Shown: in pieces, positions 33,167 to 40,771 of the stretch | How the letters are laid out: each line of letters begins with the position of its first letter | Numbering within the stretch: the first letter of the stretch is position 1 | Origin: DASRDR01 sp963812945 [NCBI: uncultured Candidatus Rokubacteria bacterium] | GTDB lineage: Bacteria > Methylomirabilota > Methylomirabilia > Rokubacteriales | Direction of reading: 5' to 3' | Assembly (NCBI GenBank): GCA_963812945.1 | Contig: CAWEXD010000008.1 | Coordinates: forward strand, 682,001 to 746,000 | Length of the DNA: 64,000 nt | Notes under the pieces: generated by a model | Databases searched by the model: none | Told to the model about the DNA's origin: nothing | What the model saw: the letters and a program-made list of their open reading frames with translations, nothing else | Made by a program: the position numbers and the translations under genes

Positions 33167-33529
33167 GTGGCAAAGGTCATGGTCGTGGACGATGCGGTGG
33201 CCGACGTGAAGCTCATCGAATCCATCCTGCGCGGCGCGGGATACCAGGTTGTCTCGTACGGCGACGGCGAGGGCCTGGAGCAGAAGGTCGTCAGCGAGCG
33301 ACCGGACGTCCTCCTGCTCGACATCGTGATGCCGAAGCGCAGCGGCTACGAAGTCCTCCGGAGCCTCAAGAAGGACGCCGTCACGAAGAGCACTCCGGTC
33401 GTGCTGGTGACTTCCAAGAACCAGGCGAGCGACGAGTTCTGGGGACGACGCCAGGGCGCCGACGACTACCTCGGCAAGCCGTTCAGCCCGGAGCAGCTCG
33501 TCAGCATGGTCCGCCGGTTCGTGCGGTAG
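33167..33529 (+). CDS. Single-domain response regulator (CheY/PilH-like)
   Basis: Receiver of 120 residues. The acidic pair is Asp8-Asp9 and the phospho-acceptor is Asp52 in LLLDIVMPKRSG. The Thr is in VLVTSK, and the Lys is in YLGKPF. So it should be phosphorylatable. The GTG at 33167 is the only start that gives the normal CheY N-terminus (MAKVMVVDD), with AGGGAGG upstream. It is the first gene of the chemosensory operon and probably the output or sink of the CheA-like kinase. Confidence 0.88.
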   Translation: MAKVMVVDDAVADVKLIESILRGAGYQVVSYGDGEGLEQKVVSERPDVLLLDIVMPKRSGYEVLRSLKKDAVTKSTPVVLVTSKNQASDEFWGRRQGADDYLGKPFSPEQLVSMVRRFVR

Positions 33530-33544
33530 CGCGAGAGGCCGGCC

Positions 33545-34039
33545 GTGAGCGCGCCCGACCCAAGCCCTCACGGACCGGTGAGGGCGTGCGTGTTCACGGT
33601 GGCGGGCCGGCAGCTCGCCGCCGACATCCGGCATACGCGCGAGGTCGTCGTCCTCCCGGACCGCACCCCGGTCCCGCGGGCACCCGCGCACGTCCTGGGC
33701 GTGGCCAACCTGCGGGGCTACATCGTTCCCATCGTGGACATCCGTCACCTCCTGGGCCTGCCCCCGCGCCCGCCGAGCGAGGCGCCCAGGACGCCGCGGA
33801 CCATCATCCTGGAAGGCGACGGAGCCCAGATCGCGATCCTGACGGACGAGGTGCTGGGCCTGGAGTCCTTCGACGAGATTCTGCCGGCCCCGGCAGCGGC
33901 GGCCGACAGCGCGGAGGGGTCGGACGCGGCCCCGGCGCTCGGCCTTCTGCGGCGAGGTGACGGGATGGCGACGCTACTCGACGTGCCTGGGCTCGTCGAG
34001 GCGGTCCGCGTGAGACCGCCGAGTCGACCCGATGCCTGA
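33545..34039 (+). CDS. CheW-like coupling protein
   Basis: Scaffold that links receptors to the kinase. It is 164 residues, GTG start. The CheW fold is recognisable from FTVAGRQLAADIRHTREVV, then HVLGVANLRGYIVPIVDIRHLLGL, and IAILTDEVLGLESF. It starts 15 bases after the CheY stop and precedes the receptor. Longer than minimal CheW because of an Ala/Pro-rich loop near residue 120. Comparable to PilI of type IV pilus chemosensory systems. Confidence 0.86.
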   Translation: MSAPDPSPHGPVRACVFTVAGRQLAADIRHTREVVVLPDRTPVPRAPAHVLGVANLRGYIVPIVDIRHLLGLPPRPPSEAPRTPRTIILEGDGAQIAILTDEVLGLESFDEILPAPAAAADSAEGSDAAPALGLLRRGDGMATLLDVPGLVEAVRVRPPSRPDA

Positions 34040-34121
34040 CGACCCACGCGTGACCGCGCATCGAGCCGGTGCCGGTCCGCGCCAGGATCCGACGCGCGCG
34101 CGGCGCGAGGAGGAAACGACC

Positions 34122-36476
34122 ATGACGGGCAGGGCCAAGGACGATCGCAGGGCGAAGGGCGCCGGAATCCGCTCCAAGCTCACGGGGCAGATGCTCCTGG
34201 TCGGCCTCGCGCCCCTCGTGCTGCTGGGCGTGTTCGGCTACCTGGTGCTGCGCCGCACGACGGACGCGTTCGACCAGAACCTCCAGGAGTCGGCGCAGCT
34301 GACGCTGACCAATGCCGCGAAGGACCTCGCCGGTCAGCTCGACACCTACATGGAGGAGCGGGTGAGGGACGTGCTGACCTGGGCGTCGGACCCCCTCGTG
34401 GTGGATGCGGCGGCCCGAGCCGACGCGTCGGCCCGGGCGCACGGGTGGCCCGGCTACCCCGAGATCGCCGGCCAGACCGACGCCATCAAGCGGATCGAGC
34501 TCGAGATGGCCGGAGTGCGGAGCCTGAACCCGCTCCCGGGGGCGACCCAGTATCTCAAGGACCAGGGCGCGCGCTCGAAGGTGTTCAAGGAGGTCTTCTT
34601 CACGGACAAGAGCGGCTACAACGCCGCCATCAGCAACATGACGTCCGACTTCGTCCAGAGCGACGAGGGCTGGTGGGTCAGCGCCTGGACCAAGGGCATC
34701 GACATCGGCAAGGTGGGCTTCGACGAGTCGGCGGGCGTGTGGTCGATCGACGTCAGCGCCCGGATCGACAATCCCCGCACCGGGGAGCCGCTCGGCGTGC
34801 TCAAGGCCGTGCTCGACATCTCGGCCGTGCAAGTCCTGGCGACTCAGACGGCGCAGAAGCTGCCCGGCTCGGACGTCAAGGTCATGGTTCGCCGCACCGG
34901 CATGCTGCTCGCGGACACCGGGGTGAGCCACGACCGCCAGTTCATCATGGCGGACCTCGGCAACCTCCTGAAGAAGAAGGTGCGGGCGGCCGAGCTGGTG
35001 GCCAAGGAGGGCGCCAAGGCCGGGTACCTGATCGACGAGGGCGACACCACCGGCACGCGGCGTGACCAGGTGGTCGGCTACGCGGTCGGCGCGGGGAAGG
35101 GTCAGTTCCGGGATCTCCCCGACTTCGAAGGCCTCGGGTGGGGCACGATCGTCGGCCAGGACAAGACGGTGGCCTTCGCCGCCCTGGACCAGCTCGGGGC
35201 CCAGCGGCGCACCCTGACCGGGCTCCTGCTGGGCGCGGTCTCGCTGGCGGCCGTGGCGCTGGTCGCGGTCGGGGCCGTCCTCGGCCGCCGCATCAGCCAG
35301 CCCCTGCTGGAGCTCAGCCACGCGTCGCGCCGGCTCAGCACCGGCGATCTGGGGGTCGAGGTGCCGGTGCGGTCGACGGACGAGATCGGCCAGCTGGCCC
35401 ACACGTTCAACGAGACGGTCGTGCGGCTGCGGGGCCAGGTTCGCACGGAGGCCGAGCGCGACGACGAGCGGCGCAAGCGCGAGGAGCTGCAGCGGAACAT
35501 CGCCCGCTTTCTGGACACCGTCACGGAGATCGCCGGAGGCGACCTCACGAAGCGCGGCGAGGTGACCGCCGACGTGCTCGGCAACGTGGTGGACGCGATC
35601 AACGTCATGGTCGACGGCATCGAGACGATCATCCGAGACGCCCGGCAGGCGACGCTGCAGATCGGCGCGAGCGCGAGCGAGATGATCCAGGCCAGCGAGC
35701 AGATGGCCACCGGGGCACAGGAACAGTCCCGTGAGTCCCTCAGCGTCTCGGGGGCCGTGGACGAGCTGACCCATTCCGTGCGACAGGTCGCCGAGAGCGC
35801 CGACGCTTCCGCGCGTGCGGCCCGCGAGACGCTGGACGCCGCTCAGAAGGGCGACGGAGCCGTGCGGGCGAGCCTCGAGGGGATGCAGCGCATCCGCGCA
35901 GAGGTTCAGGCCATCTCCAGGAAGATCAAGAGCCTGGGCGACCGGTCCCTCGAGATCTCGAACATCGTCAACACCATCGAGGACATCGCGTCCCAGACCA
36001 ACCTCCTCGCGCTCAATGCCGCGATCGAGGCGGCGGGGGCCGGCGAGGCCGGGCTTCGCTTCGCGGTCGTCGCCGACGAGGTGCGGAAGCTCGCGGAGCG
36101 CTCGGCGAAGGCGACCAAAGACATCGCCGTGCTCATCAAGAACGTGCAGGCCGAGACCCAGGAAGCGATCGTCGTCATGGAGCAGGGCACCCGCGAGGTC
36201 GAGAACGGCTACGGCGTGACCGTCGAGGCGGGCGAGAGCCTCAAGCAGATCGCGGAGATCTCCGGGCGCTCGGCCGAGCTGGCCCAGGAGATCTCGCTGG
36301 CGACGCAGCACCAGGTGCGGAGCTCGGAGGGCGTGGCGGTGGCCATGCAGTCGATCACGACCGTTGCGGTGCAGACCGAGCAGGGCGTGCTCCAGACACG
36401 AAAGACCGTGGACGAGCTGGTGAAGCTCGCCGACACCCTGCAGGCCGAGCTGGCGCGGTTCCGGCTGGCCAGCTGA
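34122..36476 (+). CDS. Methyl-accepting chemotaxis protein, PilJ-like tip, periplasmic cache-like domain
   Basis: Transmembrane receptor of 784 residues. The first membrane segment is at about residues 22-42, followed by a periplasmic domain of about 320 residues that looks like a double cache domain, then a second segment at about 365-390. A HAMP domain (ISQPLLELSHASRRL) and a second HAMP-like stretch come next. The cytoplasmic hairpin tip reads TNLLALNAAIEAAGAGEAGLRF followed by AVVADEVRKLAERS, closer to PilJ (AAMAGEAGRG) than to Tsr (AARAGEQGRG). The ATG at 34122 has GAGGAGGAAAC before it; an ATG at 34032 overlapping the cheW stop is less likely. No CheR-binding pentapeptide at the C-terminus. 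Confidence 0.88.
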   Translation: MTGRAKDDRRAKGAGIRSKLTGQMLLVGLAPLVLLGVFGYLVLRRTTDAFDQNLQESAQLTLTNAAKDLAGQLDTYMEERVRDVLTWASDPLVVDAAARADASARAHGWPGYPEIAGQTDAIKRIELEMAGVRSLNPLPGATQYLKDQGARSKVFKEVFFTDKSGYNAAISNMTSDFVQSDEGWWVSAWTKGIDIGKVGFDESAGVWSIDVSARIDNPRTGEPLGVLKAVLDISAVQVLATQTAQKLPGSDVKVMVRRTGMLLADTGVSHDRQFIMADLGNLLKKKVRAAELVAKEGAKAGYLIDEGDTTGTRRDQVVGYAVGAGKGQFRDLPDFEGLGWGTIVGQDKTVAFAALDQLGAQRRTLTGLLLGAVSLAAVALVAVGAVLGRRISQPLLELSHASRRLSTGDLGVEVPVRSTDEIGQLAHTFNETVVRLRGQVRTEAERDDERRKREELQRNIARFLDTVTEIAGGDLTKRGEVTADVLGNVVDAINVMVDGIETIIRDARQATLQIGASASEMIQASEQMATGAQEQSRESLSVSGAVDELTHSVRQVAESADASARAARETLDAAQKGDGAVRASLEGMQRIRAEVQAISRKIKSLGDRSLEISNIVNTIEDIASQTNLLALNAAIEAAGAGEAGLRFAVVADEVRKLAERSAKATKDIAVLIKNVQAETQEAIVVMEQGTREVENGYGVTVEAGESLKQIAEISGRSAELAQEISLATQHQVRSSEGVAVAMQSITTVAVQTEQGVLQTRKTVDELVKLADTLQAELARFRLAS

Positions 36477-36534
36477 CCATCGCGCACGGACTGACGCGAG
36501 CGCTCGAGATGAGGAGGACCGCGCGGGGCGCGCC

Positions 36535-39453
36535 ATGACAGAGCACGACCCGGAGTTCCTGCGCAGCATCTTCCTCATGGAAGCGTGGGACACCGTGGCG
36601 ACGGTGGAGGAGGGGTTGTCGCGCCTTCTCCAGCCGGCGCCGACGGGCGAGACGCTCGCGCCGCTGGTCGTCGTGGCGCACCGGCTCAAGGGAGCGGCGG
36701 GCCTCCACGGCTTCCCGGTGACGGCGGAGGTGGCCGGCTTCCTCGAGGCCGTGCTGGAGCGCCTCCCCGCGCGAGGGGACGGCGTCCGCGCGCACGGCCT
36801 CGTGCTGGATCTCCTGACCACCCTCAAGACGGTGCTCGACGGCATCGCGGCCACGGGCGGGGAAGACGCCGCGGCCAGCGAGGCGTTCGTCGCCGCGCAT
36901 CCGGGCGCCTTCGGGCTCGGCGAGGCGACCGGCTCGCCGGCCCGGTCCCCGGCCCGCGGCCCTGGTGACACCCTGCTCCGCGAGGTGCGGGATTTCTTCG
37001 CCGAGCACTCCGACGTCCTCGCCTACTTCGGGCCCGAGGCGGCCGAGCATCTCGAGACGATCACCCGCTCGCTTCTGGCGCTGGAGCAGACCGGCCCCCA
37101 CCTGCCAGATGCGCCAGATCCGGACAATGCGGAGCTCCACGCCCTGTTCCGGGCGGTTCACACGCTGAAGGGCGCGGCGTACACGGTCGGCTGCGAGGTC
37201 GTGGGCCGGATGGCGCATCGGGCGGAGGACATCCTCGGCGCCATCCGCGAGCGGCGGCTCCGCTGGTCTCCCGACGTGATGGACACGCTGTTCCGGGCGA
37301 CGGACGCCATCAAGGTGCTGCTCGCGACGTCCGACGCGCCGGGGGGAGATCCGGCCGAGGTGATCGAGGGCGCCATGCAGGCGCTGGCCGCCGTGACGCT
37401 GGACGACGTGGCGCCGGTCGAGGCGCCTCTCGTCGCGGTCAGGCCGGCGGTCCCGGCGGCGGCGCGCCTGGAGCCGGCGGTGCCCGGTTTTTCGGCGAAC
37501 CGCCCGGCGCGCGAGGCGAGCCCCCCGCTGGAGGCCGGCCGCCCGGCCCGGACCAGCATCCGGGTGAGTGTCGGGCGGCTCGACGCCCTCATGAACCTGG
37601 TCGGCGAGCTGGTCATCGCCCGGAGCCGTCTCGACCGGCGCTTCCGTCAGCTCGAGCGGCTCGACGACCTTCTGACCGTGAGCCGAGCTCGGATGAGCCG
37701 GACGGTGCGGGACTTCGAGACCAAGTATCTCGATCCGCGCCTGAGATTCTCGGACGACGACGTCTCGCCGCCCCGGCCGGATGCGCCGGGCCGGGACGGG
37801 TTCGCGCCGGTGTCCGCCCTCTTCGAGGAGCTCGAGTTCGACCGCTACGACGACTTCAACATCCTGGCCCGGACGATCGGCGAGCTCTCGGCCGACCTCG
37901 GCGAGATCCAGGCCGAGCTCGCGGCGACCATCCGCAGCATCGAGGAGGACACGCGGCACGTCCAGCGTCTGACCAGCGGCCTGCGGAGCGAGATCACGCG
38001 CGCTCGGATGGTGCCCATCGGCAAGCTGTTCGCGCGGTTCCCGCGGCGGATCCGCGAGCTCGCCGCGTCCACGGGGCGCGCCGTGCGGCTCGAGGTCACG
38101 GGCGAGGCGGTGGAAGTGGACAACGCGGTGATCGAGCAGATCGCGGATCCCCTGCTGCACCTGATTCAGAACGCCGTTGTCCACGGGATCGAGCCGGAGA
38201 CCGAGCGCCTCGCGCGCGGCAAGCCGCCGGAGGGCCGGGTGACCCTCACCGCGTACCAGCGCGGCGGCGCGATGTTCGTGGAGATCGAGGACGACGGGCA
38301 GGGCATCGACGTGGCGGCGGTGCGCGAACACGCCGTCGGGCGGGGGATGCTGTCCGCCCAGGCGGCCATCGGCCTGGGTGACCGCGAGGCCCTGAGCCTC
38401 TTGTTCCTTCCGGGATTCAGCACGGCGCCGAGCGTGACGGACGTCGCCGGGCGGGGGGTGGGACTCGACGTGGTCCGCACCAACGTCGCCCGCGTCAACG
38501 GGGAGGTGGGCATCGAGACCGATCCGGGCGTCGGGACGCGATTCACGCTCCGGCTGCCGCTCGCGCTGGCCATCTCCGACGCGCTCTTGGTCCGGGCGGG
38601 CGCCGAGACGCTCGCCCTGCCGCTCAACGCCGTCCGTCAGATCGTGGCCTGCGGACCCCGGGAGATCCGCGGCGTGGGGTCGAGCGAGATGGTGCGGGTG
38701 GAGGGCCAGCTCCTGGACCTCTCTCGCATGGATCGCATCCTCGGGCTCGTCGCCACGGAGCCCGCCTCCGCCCTCCCGGTGCTGCCCGTCCTGGTCATCC
38801 GCTCCGGCGGGCGGTCCTTTGCCGTCGCCGTCGACGCGATCGTCGGCAAGGAGGAGATCGTCGTCAAGCCGCTCGGCGGGATCCTGGCGGAGCTGGCCCC
38901 GTTCGGGGGCGCCACGATCACGGGTGAGGGGCGCGTGATCCTCCTGGTGGATCCGGCGCGCCTCCTGGCGCTGGCCGAGAGCGGCGCCGGCCGGGTGGGA
39001 CCGGCGCAGGGAGCGGTCGACCCGGCGCCGCGCTCCCGCGAGCCGGCCGTTGCCACCCGGCGCGTCCTGCTGGTCGATGACTCGGTCAGCGTTCGGCGGT
39101 TCGTCGGGCACATGCTCGAGAAGGGCGGGTTCGAAGTCCTGACCGCCAACGACGGAGGGGAGGCGCTCGAGCGCCTGGTCGACACGACCGTGGACGTCGT
39201 GATCACCGACCTCGAGATGCCCCGCGTCAACGGGTACGAGCTCATCGAGAACCTCAAGCGCCGTCCGTCGACCCGGGAGGTGCCCGTCGTCGTCCTGACG
39301 ACGCGAGCCGGGGAGAAGCACTGGGCGTTGGCCCGCCGGCTGGGAGTGCGGCACTACGTCGCGAAGCCGGTGGACGAGGAGACCTTCGTGCGCCTGATCA
39401 CCAATGTCGCCGCCGGCGCTCTCGAAACCGAGCCGAGCGGAGCCCGCGGATGA
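36535..39453 (+). CDS. Hybrid chemosensory histidine kinase CheA with two Hpt domains and C-terminal receiver (ChpA-like)
   Basis: Kinase of 972 residues. Hpt domain 1 has His49 in AHRLKGAAG, and Hpt domain 2 has His209 in VHTLKGAAYTVG. A dimerisation helix begins near 343 (SVGRLDALMNLVGELV). The ATPase contains LLHLIQNAVVHGIE, EDDGQGID and GRGVGLDVV. The CheW-like domain is at about 680-810, and the receiver has Asp892 in VVITDLEMP with Lys in VAKPVD. The region between dimerisation and ATPase holds an unusual insertion (about residues 375-440). The architecture recalls ChpA of the Pil-Chp system, with fewer Hpt units. It starts 58 bases after the receptor. Confidence 0.92.
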   Translation: MTEHDPEFLRSIFLMEAWDTVATVEEGLSRLLQPAPTGETLAPLVVVAHRLKGAAGLHGFPVTAEVAGFLEAVLERLPARGDGVRAHGLVLDLLTTLKTVLDGIAATGGEDAAASEAFVAAHPGAFGLGEATGSPARSPARGPGDTLLREVRDFFAEHSDVLAYFGPEAAEHLETITRSLLALEQTGPHLPDAPDPDNAELHALFRAVHTLKGAAYTVGCEVVGRMAHRAEDILGAIRERRLRWSPDVMDTLFRATDAIKVLLATSDAPGGDPAEVIEGAMQALAAVTLDDVAPVEAPLVAVRPAVPAAARLEPAVPGFSANRPAREASPPLEAGRPARTSIRVSVGRLDALMNLVGELVIARSRLDRRFRQLERLDDLLTVSRARMSRTVRDFETKYLDPRLRFSDDDVSPPRPDAPGRDGFAPVSALFEELEFDRYDDFNILARTIGELSADLGEIQAELAATIRSIEEDTRHVQRLTSGLRSEITRARMVPIGKLFARFPRRIRELAASTGRAVRLEVTGEAVEVDNAVIEQIADPLLHLIQNAVVHGIEPETERLARGKPPEGRVTLTAYQRGGAMFVEIEDDGQGIDVAAVREHAVGRGMLSAQAAIGLGDREALSLLFLPGFSTAPSVTDVAGRGVGLDVVRTNVARVNGEVGIETDPGVGTRFTLRLPLALAISDALLVRAGAETLALPLNAVRQIVACGPREIRGVGSSEMVRVEGQLLDLSRMDRILGLVATEPASALPVLPVLVIRSGGRSFAVAVDAIVGKEEIVVKPLGGILAELAPFGGATITGEGRVILLVDPARLLALAESGAGRVGPAQGAVDPAPRSREPAVATRRVLLVDDSVSVRRFVGHMLEKGGFEVLTANDGGEALERLVDTTVDVVITDLEMPRVNGYELIENLKRRPSTREVPVVVLTTRAGEKHWALARRLGVRHYVAKPVDEETFVRLITNVAAGALETEPSGARG

Positions 39454-39506
39454 CACGATCGAGGGTCCCCGGCACCGCCCCGCGGCGGGTGTGGACGGAG
39501 TGAGCC

Positions 39507-39884
39507 ATGGCGAAGGTTCTGCTGGTTGACGGGGAGACCGAGCGAAGCCGCTCGATGACCGAGGCCCTCGGGACGGCCGGATTCGACGTCACCGAGGCGG
39601 CAAGCGCCTCGGTCGCGCTGACGACCCTCGAGTGGAACCGCCCGGATGTCGTCGTCAGCCAGGAGGACGTCCCCGAGCTGGACGGCTACGAGCTCTGCAG
39701 CATCATCCGCAGCGATCCCAGCACCAAGGCGCTGCCGTTCCTGCTCCTGACGTCGCCGACCGGGCCTCCGCCCGGCGCGCCGACCCGGGCCGGCGTGGAC
39801 CTCGTCCTGGGGGGGACGTTCGACGCCTCCGACGTCGTGAACCGCGTCCAGCGGCTCGTGTCCTCGGGAGGACATCATGCCTAA
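39507..39884 (+). CDS. Degenerate receiver domain protein (pseudo-response regulator)
   Basis: Receiver-like protein of 125 residues. The acidic pair DD is reduced to Asp8-Gly9. The position of the phospho-acceptor Asp is Gln52 (VVVSQEDVPELDG), and the Lys-Pro-Phe motif reads GGTFDA. Fold-defining patterns (KVLLVDGE, DGYELCSIIRS, FLLLTSP) are kept. It therefore should not be phosphorylated by the usual route and may act as a structural or protein-binding partner. It overlaps the next regulator gene by eight bases, so the two are translationally coupled. ATG start with GGAG upstream. Confidence 0.82.
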   Translation: MAKVLLVDGETERSRSMTEALGTAGFDVTEAASASVALTTLEWNRPDVVVSQEDVPELDGYELCSIIRSDPSTKALPFLLLTSPTGPPPGAPTRAGVDLVLGGTFDASDVVNRVQRLVSSGGHHA

Positions 39885-40770
39885 GGTCCTGATCGTCGAC
39901 GACAGCCTGAGCGTCCGCAAGGTGGTGGAGCGGATCCTGGAATCGCGTCAGCTCGTGGTGCTCCAGGCGAGCCTGGGGACCGAGGCGATCGAGTGCATCC
40001 AGCGCGACGAGCCGGACCTCGTCGTGTGCGACGTGCTCCTGCCCGACCGGGAAGGCTACGACGTGTGCGAGTTCGTCAAGTCACATCCGCGCTTCGACCA
40101 CACGCCGGTCCTGCTGATCTCCGGAATCGTGAATCCCGCGGTCATCGACCGCGCGGATCGGGTCGGCTCGGCCGGCGTCATGCGAAAGCCCTTCTCGGCC
40201 GAGGAGCTGACCGGCAAGGTGAACGCGCTCTTGGGGCTGGCGGCTCAGGCGAAGACTCAGCGGACCGGCGCCAACGGGACCGCCCGCCCATCGGTCGCGC
40301 CGGCCCTTCGGCCCACGCTTCCGGTGACCGCTCCACCGAACGGGATCCACCCCGTTGCGCCGACCAGGCTGCCGGAGCCGTCGCCCCTGACTCCGGCTGC
40401 GACGGTGGCCCCGAGTCCGGCCCTCAGCCTGGAAGGCTGCCTGGCGGCTCTCGCCGCGTCGGACGGTGTCCACGCGGTCGTGCTGGCGGATCGTGGCGGC
40501 CAGCTGATCGGAACGGCCGGCAGCCCGGCCGGCGCCGCGATGCTCGGCGCGGAGACCGCGTGCCTGGCCTCGGCGTCCGACGAGCTCGGCAGCGAGCTTC
40601 GGCGGGGAGCTGTCCAGGGGCTCATCCTGGAGCACGAGCACGGGCTGATGCTCGTGAGCGTGCTCGGCGAGTCCGCCGTGCTCACGCTCGTGCTCGACGA
40701 GCCGGCGTCCCTGGGGAAGGCCAGGTACTACATCAAGAAGGCCGTGCCGGACCTCCTGCGAGTGCTCTGA
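39877..40770 (+). CDS. Response regulator fused to a Roadblock/LC7-type domain
   Basis: Protein of 297 residues. The N-terminal receiver is complete: Asp8-Asp9, acceptor Asp52 in VVCDVLLPD, and Lys in MRKPFS. A Pro/Ala-rich linker spans about residues 128-180. The C-terminal domain (about 185-297) has the Roadblock/LC7 pattern: LAALAASDGVHAVVLADRGGQLIGTAG, a long helix, then GLILEHEHGLMLVSVLG and VLTLVLDEPASLGKARYYIKKAV (pattern given in parts). Roadblock domains such as MglB control small GTPases of cell polarity, so the kinase may signal to a GTPase; none is encoded here. The next gene starts one base after its stop. Confidence 0.78.
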   Translation: MPKVLIVDDSLSVRKVVERILESRQLVVLQASLGTEAIECIQRDEPDLVVCDVLLPDREGYDVCEFVKSHPRFDHTPVLLISGIVNPAVIDRADRVGSAGVMRKPFSAEELTGKVNALLGLAAQAKTQRTGANGTARPSVAPALRPTLPVTAPPNGIHPVAPTRLPEPSPLTPAATVAPSPALSLEGCLAALAASDGVHAVVLADRGGQLIGTAGSPAGAAMLGAETACLASASDELGSELRRGAVQGLILEHEHGLMLVSVLGESAVLTLVLDEPASLGKARYYIKKAVPDLLRVL

Positions 40771-40771
40771 G

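Noticed and set aside
32875-33960. Open frame across the gap and into the CheW gene
   Set aside because: Different frame from CheY and CheW, rich in Arg/Gly, no known pattern.
33804-36971. Long minus-strand frame opposite the MCP gene
   Set aside because: Antisense shadow of the receptor and kinase genes, both of which have clear domains on the plus strand.
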